This document shows, in pieces, positions 53,401 to 64,000 of a DNA stretch of 64,000 bases. Location of the stretch: contig OZ025243.1 in the NCBI GenBank assembly GCA_964019155.1, forward strand, positions 20,398,033 through 20,462,032, read 5' to 3'. Source of the stretch: Osedax fenrisi (Eukaryota; Annelida; Polychaeta; Sabellida; Siboglinidae). Both the position numbers and the translations under genes were made by a program. Position 1 is the stretch's first letter. Each line of letters opens with the position of its first letter. The notes under the pieces were generated by a model, which saw only the letters and a list, made by a program, of their open reading frames with translations, ran no database searches and had not been told where the DNA came from.

Positions 53401-54838
53401 TTGATATAAATGTAGCCTTAATCATAGTTTCCATTAAATCTCAGTTTCTAGTAAATTGAATGTAGTTATAATACATACTGTTATATGATCTTTAATATTA
53501 TTTATTTTTTCTTAAATTATTTTATTTTGGTGGAGTTCTTTTTCCATCCCATCCAGGAATTTAGATGAAGTTTTCACTAATAACCATATTGCTCTAATGT
53601 CCCTTCGAAGCTGATATCATGTTAATGTGTCCATGGTTTTAACGAGAGTCGATCAATATGTTATACACAATTATATAAGATCACTTTTAAATATTTTTTA
53701 TGAATTTATTTATTGGTCCGGATGGAGCGTGAAACCGGGTCCTACTGCTTGTGTGTCTGACACATTAGCCAACTGTGCCACACAGGCAGTTTTATTTAAA
53801 TATTTAATAATAATATTAGTTATTTTTCATTTTTCATTTAGTTTTTCTATTATTTCTAAATTATATTAATTAAATTAAATATATATATATATATACATAA
53901 GTATTTTTATCAGTTTGCTATATATATTAATTATAATCAAATATTTACGTTAAATATATATAAATATATATTTCAGTTAAAAAAGGGAATCAGTAAAATC
54001 ATGGAAAAGACGAAATTTAAGAAAGTCGATATAGTAACTTCATCTGTTTTAGAAGAGAATGGAGTAGATGAACTCAGAAAAGTATTAACGGAAAGTGTTT
54101 ATTTATCAGAGAGACATATTCTTGGTTTATAATTTTTAAATAAACTCAATGCTGTTTCGTATGAGATTGTTTACGCTATTCGTTTATGATTTAATACTAT
54201 ATGTAGATATTAATTAACTAATTAATGAATATTAATCAATTAAAACTAATTAACTATTTATTGATTGATAATTATCAATATATATATTATAATATTACCA
54301 TTAGCATTATTTATAATTATTGATATATCAATTAGATGCATATACATATAAATTTATTATTATCTATTCTCATTATCAATTCCCTCATTTTTAATTCCTT
54401 AAGGTGAATCCAAGAGTCCATTTCTATTTGCTGCCGACCATTGTTTCGCTATCAAAGGTCAAGGAACCATTATCACCGGTACCATTCTACAAGGGTCTAT
54501 TAGTATAGGAGATGTTCGTATTTATATTAACCTTCAGAGATTATATCTGTCACATGACAATTTGTGACTATAATATCACCTTAATTTAATGACTTTATTT
54601 CAACCAATGCATTAAACTTATACGTTTATAAATCTATCTTTTCATTGTACACTTTAGATTTCAATGTGTAATGTACACATAATTCTAAAATCTCAAACTC
54701 TATCTTAGACAGTGGAAATTTCCGATTTGAAATTATTGAAAAAAGTTAAAAGCATGCAAATGTTCAAGAAACCTATTACCTCGGCCATGCAAGTAATTTA
54801 ATATCATTATATATATATATATATATATATATATAATG

Positions 54839-54869
<31 letters not shown>

Positions 54870-55872
54870 TATATATTCTAAATAATATTCCACATAATAT
54901 TGTATAGTCCCATCTACATATACTTCTATTTAGAGACCTTGCATTTTCCTGGTTTAGTTCATACCTGTCCCATCGTAGCTGGAGTGTTAAACTATAGAAA
55001 TCCATGTCTTACCCTTCTATTGTCTCCTTCTCTTACGAAATATAGTGTACCCACGGGATCAGTACCCTACCCTCCGCTTTCTCAATATATTTATATCCAC
55101 TACCTTCCATCAAGGTAGTGATTTGATAATAGAATATCAAAATATCCTATTATCATTGCGAATAATCATTAAACATGAATTATTCCCTTGTCTTCTCAAT
55201 TACTGTTCTTCAATCTTCTTTTATCTTTGAACTCTCCCCTAAATCAAATTATTCGTTCATCAATCCATATAACCTACATATTCGAGACCATTCGTCTACT
55301 TCCTCATACCGACACCTACATCACTGGTTCCCATTCAACGAATGCTAATCTTATCGCATACTATCTATTGTTTAGTCTTCTAGATACTCTTAGAATTATA
55401 CCTCCTAAATTTCTATTTTCTATTTTAACGATCTTCCATTCCATCCCTAGGAAACCATGCTTCTCCTCTTCTCCTCTTCTCTCTACCATATTCTCCAAAC
55501 GTATAAATGAATTCTTGGGCCCTTAGTTATATTGAACATAAGCTATATAATTCACTCCCACCCTCTATTAGATCCATCCGCTTCCATAAGACATTCAATA
55601 AATCTATCCAAAAATTGATCTCAGGTGGAAACTTGTAATACTTATATTATTTCTCATTATTCATTTATTTATTTAATTCCTTCCGGTGTATTTTATTATT
55701 TTAAATTGTATGATAGAATTATCTTTTATTACTTTTATTTCTATATACACACTTTTGAGGAATCATTTATGATTTATTTTAATGTCTAAATAAACTTTCA
55801 ATTCAATTCAATATAAATAAATATATATATATATATATTCTTAAAAATGCCTGAATATTTACAATCTATCTG

Positions 55873-55944
<72 letters not shown>

Positions 55945-57452
55945 GTATAATTTATATTTAATGTAAGATATATTATTATAAAACTATACATCCTATTCGA
56001 CAGGGTGACAGGGTAGCGATATGCATAACCCAGTTTGACTCTAAACTCCTAGAGAGGGGGTTAGTGTACACCCCCAACAGTCTACAAACAATACATGCAG
56101 CTATTATCAAGATTAGGAACATTCCGCAATTCAAAGGTTTCTATTTTGCGTAAAGTTTTAGCTTGTAATATTTTAGTATACATATAATATTACCTCTTTT
56201 TCGAATGCAAAATATCGTACTTGTATATTTTTTTATTTTGTCATTATTTCAATTATTGTTAATATTATTATTCTAAATTTATTTTTGATTTAATTTACTT
56301 TAAAATTAAGTGTAAACTTAATTTGTAGACTTAAACGATATATGTAATTCCAATGATACAACTCATTTCAAACAATTATAATCTGTAATATTAATAATTT
56401 AATAAGCACAAATTTATATAATATTACACATGAATATAAACTATAAACAAAACATGTATCACGATGATATACACTTTTTATTAAATAATAAATAATAAGA
56501 AATAAATAATATTACATGTTTTATTGTTGAAATTACCTTAAAATTAATGAAAAATAATCAAAAATAGAATATATAATAAATAAAATTATATGTAAAGAGG
56601 TACGAGAGGTTTAAAAAATTAATTTTTAGAAAATTTAGAAAAATAATTTATAACTTTAATAAATTACTAGTATTATTATGTTATTATGATTAATTTCATT
56701 TTATATCGCTATTTAAATATTATTTACACGGTATTTAATTACTATCTAGTTAATTGTTAAACCGATTATAAAGTTATTCAACAAATACCTGAGCGGGTAG
56801 CACTATTTGATTAAAGTATAGCATTATCTTATCTATATAAAAGTCTGGGGTCGATGGCTCAGTGGGACAACCAAAAGCTAGTAAGCCAGAGGTCCCGTAT
56901 TCGACTCCAAGTAGTTCTTGTTTTTCTCTTGTGTTTACCAAGAACTTAATAAACTATAAATCAAAACACAAAACAAAAATATTACTATTTGTATTGTATT
57001 TTCCGGGGCCTGTCACAGTTATTTATAACATGTACAAGTCTATGACTTCTTGAGGGGTCCATTTGTATCCGTTATTTGTATTGTATTCAATATATATATA
57101 TATTTGTGATTTCAATAAATAAATAATATTATTATTATTATATCATCGTAACTATGATAGGAAAGATCAGAAGTAAATCGCAGTATCACATTACGATCGG
57201 TCACTCCACTTTAATGGCGTCTATTACGATCTTTGGCCTCGATACTAGCGCAAGCGACCACTCATCCGATGAGAGCTTCGATTTCTCAAGAGAATATCGA
57301 TATTTAGAAGAAATGATCTGCAAGGTTCAGAAACAATCGATTATATTTTTACGTACATATAGTAGATGTTCAAATTCATATCTAATCAAAATAAATTAAA
57401 AATTAAATCAAATTAAATTAGTGATAATCTATTATTATTATCTATTATCATA

Positions 57453-57500
<48 letters not shown>

Positions 57501-57923
57501 CAGATTTAGGCAATGCCAGGGTAATTATAGAAGAAGTGTTGCTTATCGAGACAATTACCACTATATCATTAACGATAATCTCTATATGAATAACACGATA
57601 TATCGATGTTGATATCGGAGGCATTTTATTGCTACATTACCACCTCTACAGTTTGTCTTCCATCGCTAAAGAGTAATAGCGATCATAATCATATCTATTA
57701 CACTCAAATCACCCCCGTAACCGATACCCGCTGACAGGGTAGTCCCGACAACCCCGCTCCCTCCGAACAATACGCCCTGCTAGAATTCGACCACTGCGTC
57801 ACGTGTCCTCAACGCTCGCTGATCATTGGCTCGCGGCTAGACGACAGTTTTGCTAACTCGTGTCGGATCGCTTTCCAAGGTCATCTGCTTCACTCGTTTA
57901 ACGATTCCAATTACGTTAAAATG
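50181..57923 (+). CDS. EEFSEC: Selenocysteine-specific elongation factor, exons 1-8 (3' end missing)
   Basis: Eight exons join in phase to 435 residues. eEFSec is the GTPase that brings Sec-tRNA(Sec) to the ribosome at UGA codons with SECIS/SBP2. The G domain has G1 GHVDSGKT (18-25), switch RGITLD (49-54), G3 DCPGH (90-94) and G4 NKVD (144-147). Domain II has DHCFAIKGQGTIITGTIL and KVKSMQMFKKPITSAMQGDR; domain III has HITIGHSTLM, LLEFDHCVTCP and LIIGSRLD. PQS-x-ERGITLDLGFS separates it from EF-1A. The C-terminal domain IV (about 130-150 residues, including the LKVYK start) was not found before 64000, so it presumably lies further downstream. No other gene intervenes on this strand. Confidence 0.95.
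50491..52947 (+). other. EEFSEC intron 1
   Basis: AT-rich and without a gene. A short palindrome TGTCATCAGATGACA lies near 50737. Confidence 0.5.
52948..53117 (+). CDS. EEFSEC: EEFSEC exon 2
   Basis: It encodes AQIIDLVLLVIDVTKGIQTQ, then TAECLIIGEITCDKMLIVLN and KVDLLAADKRKDRTEK, with the NKxD base-recognition motif. Acceptor TTAATAG, donor AAG|GTAAAT, phase 0. Confidence 0.95.
53520..53800 (-). mobile_element. tRNA-derived SINE, full-length minus-strand copy
   Basis: On the minus strand a head with A-box TGGCACAGTTGG and decayed B-box GGTTTCACGCTCC is followed by the body (GATCGACTCTCGTTAAAACC, CTTCGAAGGGACATTAGAGC, GGATGGGATGGAAA, CTCCACCA). EEFSEC intron 2. Same family as 20766. Confidence 0.8.
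53977..54124 (+). CDS. EEFSEC: EEFSEC exon 3
   Basis: It encodes LKKGISKIMEKTKFKKVDIV, then TSSVLEENGVDELRKVLTES and VYLSERHIL. Acceptor TTTCAG, donor CTTG|GTTTAT, phase 1. It corresponds to human K-M-x-K-x-L-E-N-T-K-F and I-P-E-L-I-E-L-L. Confidence 0.9.
54404..54513 (+). CDS. EEFSEC: EEFSEC exon 4, domain II
   Basis: It encodes GESKSPFLFAADHCFAIKGQ then GTIITGTILQGSISIGD. Acceptor CTTAAG, donor GAT|GTTCGT, phase 0. Confidence 0.93.
54709..54792 (+). CDS. EEFSEC: EEFSEC exon 5, domain II
   Basis: It encodes TVEISDLKLLKKVKSMQMFK then KPITSAMQ. The acceptor is ATCTTAG at 54708; the nearer ACAG gives a stop. Donor CAA|GTAATT. Confidence 0.93.
54796..54865. repeat. (TA)n tracts in EEFSEC intron 5
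   Basis: AT dinucleotide runs on both sides of TAATGATATA. Confidence 0.85.
54930..55812 (+). mobile_element. 3'-end fragment of a non-LTR retrotransposon in EEFSEC intron 5
   Basis: Broken RT pieces read FRDLAFSWFSSYLSHRSWSV and, near 55070, SIYLYPLPSI, then a C-terminal tail HKLYNSLPPSIRSIRFHKTF, typical of CR1/L2-like RT ends. The 3' UTR ends AATAAACTTTCAATTCAATT. It differs from elements A and B and is heavily decayed. Confidence 0.75.
55876..55938. repeat. (TA)n microsatellite
   Basis: About 30 AT dinucleotides in EEFSEC intron 5, upstream of exon 6. Confidence 0.92.
56004..56136 (+). CDS. EEFSEC: EEFSEC exon 6, domain II/III
   Basis: It encodes GDRVAICITQFDSKLLERGL then VYTPNSLQTIHAAIIKIRNI and PQFK. 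Acceptor TTCGACAG, donor AAAG|GTTTCT, phase 1. Confidence 0.95.
56137..56847 (+). other. EEFSEC intron 6, upstream part
   Basis: AT-rich and without recognisable features. Confidence 0.5.
56848..57056 (+). mobile_element. Second type of tRNA-derived SINE (candidate)
   Basis: A tRNA-like head: A box TGGCTCAGTGGG and B box GTATTCGACTCC, about 45 bases apart. The body includes CCAAGAACTTAATAAAC and CTATGACTTCTTGAGGGGTC. It differs from the family at 20766. A real tRNA is unlikely, because the acceptor stem does not close and there is no convincing anticodon arm. Confidence 0.5.
57161..57324 (+). CDS. EEFSEC: EEFSEC exon 7, domain III
   Basis: It encodes KIRSKSQYHITIGHSTLMAS then ITIFGLDTSASDHSSDESFD and FSREYRYLEEMICK, corresponding to human A-K-F-H-I-T-V-G-H-E-T-V-M. 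Acceptor ATGATAG, donor AAG|GTTCAG, phase 0. Confidence 0.93.
57450..57500 (+). repeat. (ATT)n microsatellite
   Basis: About 16 ATT repeats in EEFSEC intron 7. Confidence 0.92.
57738..57923 (+). CDS. EEFSEC: EEFSEC exon 8, domain III
   Basis: It encodes GSPDNPAPSEQYALLEFDHC, then VTCPQRSLIIGSRLDDSFAN, then SCRIAFQGHLLHSFNDSNYV and KM. Acceptor GCTGACAG, donor ATG|GTTAGA, phase 0. It is GC-richer than its surroundings. The next exon is not in view. Confidence 0.95.
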
Positions 57924-59740
57924 GTTAGAACGCCTGCAGTAGTTATGTTTATAATGAATATAAATGTAAATGTATATGTATATATTTATATTTATATCTA
58001 AATAATAAAAAATTTAAATATATATGTATGTATATATTTATATTTATATATATTTATAATGGAAAATATTTATATATAATAGAAAAATATGTATTAGTAG
58101 TTTGTGTATATCTTGCATCATATTAATCAATCGGCTGTTAGAATATTCATATTCAACATATATTATATTCATTATTAGATTTCAATGATTCTTAGGTTAT
58201 ACTTTTATAAAACATTATCTACTTATTATATCTTGTAAATACAACAATATTAACTTAAAATCTATCTAATTTAAACATTTATATATATAAAACTGCTGAG
58301 TTTAATTGCAATTTAGTTATAAATTGAAACCATCTACTTTAAATATCAACATATTTAGGACAGTTATTATTAAATAAATATCTAAATTGTAATATATTTA
58401 ATGCAAATAATAGATTAAATTACTTTATACTATAACTTTATCAACTAAACGTATATCATTTTTCATATATTTATTGGATAGTCAATAAAATTAATCCTGC
58501 TAAATATTTATTGTTTCGTTCTTTACTAAATTATAATTTTAGTTTTAATATATTTATATATGTATTATTACTACTAATTATAGTTTAAAATTTAAACTTT
58601 AAATGTAAATAATAATACTCAGAGTTGGCTTAAAAGCCTAGATGAATGAAAAAGCAAAAGCTTGTCTGGTCATTCACCTATTTACGAAATTACGAGAAGT
58701 ATATTAGTAAACGATAATATATAAATAAAATATATATATAAAAATATATAAAAATAAGATTTTATTAAAAATGTATTACATAAAGTGTATATAATATAAA
58801 ATATTACAAACAATCAATCTATAATACTATTAAATTAAATATAAATGAAATAAACATAATTTTTTTTTAAATAAACACAAATTTAAAAAAATTTAAAACA
58901 ATACTAGATATAAGGCTGCTATTAAGTACAACAAAGGATAATACCATTGCCACCGAGTATACCCAGGATGCGTAGAACATCAACTTTCAGGTAAGGGTGC
59001 TCCAAATCCTATATCATTAGGGATTACACCATTGCCAGAGGTGTAAACGCTGATATCCTTATTCCCCGATGCATACTATACATCCCTAATACACCCAATG
59101 ACTCAAGCATATCCAATCATGTACCCAAACACACCCACATACACTAATATATACTAATATATGATAAAACAAAAAAACAAAAATTATACATTATAATGAT
59201 AAATATAAAAATTATATAAATTAAATTAGAAATTAAAAAAAAGAAAATAATTAATAGTACACTACAATAATTTTAAAATAATATTAAATAATATTTCTCG
59301 TAATCTCTCTCATCATGTATAAAACATAAATATAAATTGTAAAATACTAGATAACTTATAATAACAAATAGTAAGTAACATAATGCATAACTGTAATATA
59401 TCCTACATATATATAATATTATATAAATTAATATATAATATACATGGAATAAAAATAAATCATAGATATATAGAAAACATATAATATATAGAATAAATCA
59501 AGAAAAATATTACCATAATAAAAAAATAATAAAAGAAACATTTTTTTTAAATCAAAAAAAAAAAAAAAAAGATTATATATTTATCAGTAGAAATATTATA
59601 ATGCATGCCACCTAAAAAAAAGCGAATATTATTTAATTATAAAAAATGTAATTAAAAGAAATATTAAAATGTTATAAATAAAATGATATCTTTAGTTATA
59701 GTTGTATAAAAGTAAAAGTAAAAGTAAAAGTTCATAATAT
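57924..59740 (+). other. EEFSEC intron 8 start or flanking AT-rich region
   Basis: No exon resembling domain IV was seen. A GC-richer patch at 58900-59120 has imperfectly repeated ATACCATTGCCACC/ACACCATTGCCAGA blocks but no long frame. A poly(A)-like run of 18 A lies at 59556-59571. Confidence 0.5.
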
Positions 59741-59742
59741 GT

Positions 59743-59872
59743 AATGTAAAAATGTATGTGTAATTATATAAAATATATATCATTAGTCAATTAGACGAAA
59801 ATGATGTAAAAATGTATGTGTAATTATATAAAATATATATCATTAGTCAATTAAATGAAAATGATAATAAAG
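59743..59872. repeat. 63-bp tandem duplication
   Basis: Two nearly identical copies of TGTAAAAATGTATGTGTAAT through ATCATTAGTCAATTA, probably in the 3' UTR of element B. Confidence 0.88.
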
Positions 59873-59975
59873 TAGAATAAAAGTAAGTGTATATTCAAAA
59901 TATAATATAATAATTTTTTAATTTGTAAAATTTAACATTAGTCAATAAAATAAAATTGTTAATAAAAGTATATCA

Positions 59976-60724
59976 TTAGTCTTTATGTAAACTTATTAAA
60001 TATTTTTTATAATTTTTATTAAATTTATTTGGATTATTATTGTATTTCAGATTTATGTTTAGGTTATTCCGTAATTGTGGTCCAACATTAGTCAAACAAA
60101 AAGCTTTTCGATCTGTTCTGACTTTTATTCTATAAAATAGATTTTTATTATAAGTTTTTATTTTATATAATTTCTGTAAATTTATAGGCAACATTTTATT
60201 AATTGCCCTGTTCATAAATTTAGCTGTATTATATTTCACAATATCACTAAATTTTAAAATGTTGAATGCAATTTATTATAATTAGAACTATTATACTGTG
60301 TACCTAATATGCATTTTAACGCTCGTTTTTGTATAATAGTTATTTTTAATAAACTAGACACAAAAGTATTTCCCCATATATGAACACAATAATTTAGGTG
60401 TGAATAAAAAAAAGAATTATATAGTAAAATTAATGTTTTTATATCGAATTTATGTTTTACTTTATTTAAAATAGCAATTGCTCTACAAAGTTTTGTTGCT
60501 ACATAATTTATTTGTTTTTTCCAATTAAGCTTGTCGTCAATATATACACCTAAAAATTTTATATCAGTTACTTGTTTTAATTTAATATTATTAATATATA
60601 AATTTAAGTTTATATTTTCATTTTTATTTATGATATTAAAAAGTAAGACATTAGTTTTATTGATATTTATAGATAATTTATTTATATTAAGCCATTTAAA
60701 TAATTTATTTATATCTGTTTGCAT
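59976..60724 (-). pseudogene. RT thumb and C-terminal tail of element B ORF2
   Basis: The first piece (60724-60254) contains WLNINKLSININKTNVLLF, FLGVYIDDKLNWKKQI and YNSFFYSHLNYCVHIWGNT with KRALKCIL, the usual post-RT region. The second (60239-59976) contains FMNRAINKMLPINLQKLYK and the terminal VGPQLRNNLNINLK. One frameshift near 60250 separates them. Confidence 0.85.
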
Positions 60725-60725
60725 T

Positions 60726-61763
60726 TTATCTTTGATTTAAAATTGTTTTATCATAAAATATTAAGTTAGTATCATCTGCGAATAAAATAGGTTTAAAATT
60801 ATTTGAAATTTTCGGTAAGTCATTAATATATAAAATAAATAAAAGTGGTCCAAGAACAGATCCTTGTGGAACTCCACATGTAATATTATTATAATTTGAA
60901 TTTTGACCATTTTGGGATACATATTGTTCCCTTTCAGATAAATAACTTTTTATTAAATTAAAAGCTGTACCTCTAATTCCATATATAAAAAGTTTATTTA
61001 ACAATATGGTATGATCTAGTGTATCGAATGCTTTTCGTAGATCGATTGAAATAATTGCACATTTTTGTAATGATTCCAATTTATCACTTATGATCTCAAC
61101 TGTTTCAGAAATAGCATCTGCTGTTGAAATATTATTTCTGAAACCATATTGGCAATCATTAATTATGTTGTGTTTATTTATGAAATTCAAAATTCGATTT
61201 TTTATCAATCTTTCTAATATCTTAGATAATTGTGGGAGTAACGATATAGGTCTATAGTTCTCTGGTTTTTTTCTATCTCCTGATTTATATAGTGGTATTA
61301 CTTTAGATTTTTTTAATATATTCAGAAAATATCCATCTGATAAAGATCGGTTAAATAAATGAGTAATAATAGGACAAATTTCTTTACTTATATTTTTTAT
61401 AATATACATATTAATATCATTGAAATCAGTACTATATTTTATTTTTGTATTTGATATTTCTTTTTGTATTTCAGTTAAAGTCGTAGGTAATAAAAACAAT
61501 GATTCTTTAGTATTTTCATTCATTGTTGAATATATAGATTCATTACTAGGTTCATTAATTATTTGTTTAGCCAATGTCGGTCCAATACTACTAAAATAGT
61601 CGTTAAATTCTATGGAAGTTGGATTATGTAATGAATTAATTTCTTTTTTGTTTGTATTTATAACTTTATTTATAATAGCCATTGTATTTTTTATGTTATT
61701 ATGATTGTTTGTTAATTTTGAAGAATAATACAAATATTCAGATTTTCGTAATAAAGTTGTCAA
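60726..61763 (-). pseudogene. Reverse transcriptase core of element B ORF2
   Basis: An open frame of 345 codons with all main RT blocks: KKSKVIPLYKSGD, NYRPISLLPQLSKILERLI, QYGFRNNIST, ISIDLRKAFDTLDHTIL, GVPQGSVLGPLLFILYINDL and ILFADDTN. Frameshifts on both sides separate it from the endonuclease and from the thumb region. Confidence 0.92.
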
Positions 61764-61814
61764 TATATTTTCATATTTTTTATAATAAATAAATTTTTCT
61801 GTAGTTTTGTTTTT

Positions 61815-62835
61815 TTAAATATTTCTATACAATTTATTTTTTTTATTTATGCATTTTATTAGACTAGAATAAATCCATGGTTTTTTAATTTTTTTATTAT
61901 CTTTTATTTGTATAATAGGACATTTATCATTATACAATCTTATTAAATCAACATTAAATTTATTAAATATATAATCTATAGTATTATCTGTATAAATATA
62001 ATCCCAGTTATGTTTGATTATACTATCTTTTAAATTATTTATTGTTGTATCATTAATTTGTCTAATATATTTATATTTCAATTTGTTTTTTTTATAATTT
62101 GTTGTTTCACATTCATATACAACATATATAGGAAGGTGATCACTTACATCACTGATTATAATATCGTTGACTATAGGTTTGTAATTACAATTACAATATA
62201 TATTATCAATTGATGAGTTAATATGTATTCCATATCTTGTTGATTTTGTAATTAATGGATAACAACCTAAACTGTAAATGTTATCTAAAAAATATTTAAT
62301 TTTATTGTTATTTATTAAAATATTAATATTAAAATCTCCCACCAAAAAAAGGTCCCTCTTAGCCGAAAAGTAATTAAAATGTGTATAAATAAAATCACTA
62401 AAATCTATTATATCAGCTTTAGGATATTTATATATACCACTAATTAAAATGTTTTTATTATTAATATTTAAAGAAATCGTAAGAATATCCACAAATTCAT
62501 GTTTTGATATGCATAAATTATCCATAATATTATAGTTTAAATGGTTTTGTATAAAGATAGAAATGCCACCACCTACATTGTTATTATATGTGTTATTTAT
62601 AAAGTTATTACGTGTTATATGGCATGCATTATAATTTTCAATTTGATATTAATCTTTATTGTATTCTTGTAACCAAGTTTCGCTTATCACAATTATGTTG
62701 AATTTAATTTCTATTGAATCTAATAACATTATTATGTCATCAAAATTGTGTACGAAACTTCGTGCATTTAAATGAAATATTGATAGGCCGTGATTAGATA
62801 CATATTTTATTGATTTACATTCAACATAATTACAT
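61815..62835 (-). pseudogene. Endonuclease domain of element B ORF2
   Basis: Motifs in order: HLNARSF, IVISETWLQEYN, GGGISIFIQN, LISGIYKYPK, LVGDFNINIL, STRYGIHINSSIDNIY and DVSDHLPIYV, the catalytic set of AP-type endonucleases. One stop (62649-62651) interrupts it; the frame is otherwise continuous to 61815. Confidence 0.85.
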
Positions 62836-63076
62836 TATATTTGTATATTTTTATTTAAATATTCATCGGACATATATTCATAATTAGTATGCGTTTCATT
62901 ATTATTATATAATTCATTATTACTGTCATAATAGTTATTATTATTGTAAACCATAATATAAAATATAAATTAATGTAAATAAAAAAGATTAAGTATATAT
63001 ATATAAATAAATAAGTAACGTAAATAATAAGAACAATAAAAACAAGAATATAAATATAATACAAAATTTAATAAAA

Positions 63077-63666
63077 CTACAATATAGAATTAAAATCACT
63101 TAAATTTAAAATTTTTTCCTTTTCAGAAGATTCTGTTTTTTTAATAAACGTTATGCCATTAACTGTCCAACAATACTTTATTTTTGAATCTTTTAGTAGA
63201 TTCCTTGCTTTGTAAAATATTTCAGAGTTATATTTGGTTAAATGATCGTTTATATATATATTAGTATCTTTTAATTTTTTTATATTTTTAAAAATTTTAC
63301 TTTTTGTTTCATGAAAATGAAATTTTACAATTGTTTTATAAATGTCCTTATTTTTATTAGGTAACTCGTGAATTGCTACAACATCATATGGGTCAATATC
63401 AATATTCAATTGATTTTTTACAAAATTTATAAATTCTGATTTTTTATTATCAGATTTATTTAAAAAATCTGTTGAAGATGAAATAATAATGTTTTTTTTG
63501 AGTATTGCTCAATCTCATTTAACTTATTTTCTAAATAAAAAATTTTTTGATCTCTAATTTCAACTGACGATGTTAGATTATCGATTTTATCAACTAGAAT
63601 ATTAACTGTCGCAGTTAATTCATTAATTGATTTTTTTAAATCGATTATATCTTGTTTTTGTGTCAT
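63077..63666 (-). pseudogene. ORF1 of element B
   Basis: The N-terminal coiled coil (MTQKQDIIDLKKSINELTAT with LENKLNEIEQYSKK) and the C-terminal domain (YDVVAIHELPNKNKDIYKTI, LKDTNIYINDHLTKYNSEIF) are separated by a one-base shift in a run of eight A near 63493-63500. Otherwise the frame is open. The protein is probably an RNA-binding ORF1p and is homologous to element A ORF1. Confidence 0.82.
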
Positions 63667-64000
63667 GATATAGGAAATAATATTTTATTTTATATAGCAA
63701 TGTAATTTAACATAAAATATATGTATATATATATAAATCATCTATAATTAATATATATATATAATTATAAATCATATTACATATAAGTTACGCATAAACA
63801 TTGCAAAACTGTAGTATATAATTGACCGCCCCTCATTAATCTGTATTCATACATTACTTATGTCAGATTCCTTTTTCGGATACCTTTAGATGTATACGTA
63901 TATATATATATATAATATATAATGTTGGCTGTTATTTAATCCATTAATGGAATAATGATTATATTATTATTGTCTAGAATAAATACTTAAACTTTAAACC

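Larger units (their letters stand above)
59900..63700 (-). mobile_element. Nearly intact non-LTR retrotransposon (jockey/CR1/L2-type), element B
   Basis: Minus-strand order: ORF1 (63666-63077), endonuclease (about 62835-61815), RT and C-terminal tail (61763-59976). All domains are present and damage is light: frameshifts near 63495, 61813, 60730 and 60250, and a stop at 62649-62651. It lies in opposite orientation to related element A. The exact ends were not determined. Confidence 0.88.

Noticed and set aside
53627..53869. Plus-strand frame of 80 codons
   Set aside because: It lies across a minus-strand SINE.
58915..58998. Possible EEFSEC exon ending CTTTCAG|GTAAGG
   Set aside because: No frame gives sequence like domain IV, and the patch looks like a repeat.

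Overview
This is a window of an AT-rich animal nuclear genome. It carries introns bounded by GT and AG, (TA)n and (TAC)n microsatellites, many minisatellites, tRNA-derived SINEs, cut-and-paste DNA transposons, and non-LTR retrotransposons. Three conserved metazoan genes could be reassembled exon by exon, with splice phases that agree throughout. EEFSEC shows a selenoprotein-making lineage and GEMIN8 an SMN complex. I cannot name the species; an invertebrate such as a cnidarian, sponge or lophotrochozoan fits, but that is a guess.

Layout. 1-6050: a decayed jockey/CR1/L2-type non-LTR retrotransposon on the + strand, split by an 875-bp inverted-repeat DNA element. 6300-13960: no genes; GC-rich direct repeats, a 59-bp minisatellite, a dispersed 40-bp palindrome family and several fold-back elements. 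13968-41669 (+): a complete STXBP4 (syntaxin-binding protein 4/Synip) gene in 19 coding exons giving 505 residues, with a PDZ domain, an EF-hand-like segment, a coiled coil and a WW domain. Its introns hold SINEs, two hAT-like or unclassified DNA elements and an unusual number of tandem repeats lying against splice sites. 43382-44582 (-): the C-terminal three exons of GEMIN8, convergent with STXBP4. 45597-48316: a hAT transposon with an 8-bp target duplication, itself split by a second inverted-repeat element. 50181-57923 (+): EEFSEC, the selenocysteine-specific elongation factor, in eight exons; the last domain is beyond the window or was not recognised. 59900-63700 (-): a second, better preserved non-LTR retrotransposon related to the first.

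The three cellular genes are housekeeping or trafficking genes with no evident joint pathway. No new enzymatic system was found. The strongest unusual signal is in STXBP4. At several exons the splice site together with the edge of the exon has been copied into tandem arrays in the neighbouring intron: four extra copies before exon 15, three before exon 14 and one after exon 12. Repeat arrays also lie close to many other exon borders. A 20-bp array with about 18 exact TGACTCA (AP-1-type) motifs and a palindrome family clustered just upstream of EEFSEC are the next most interesting.
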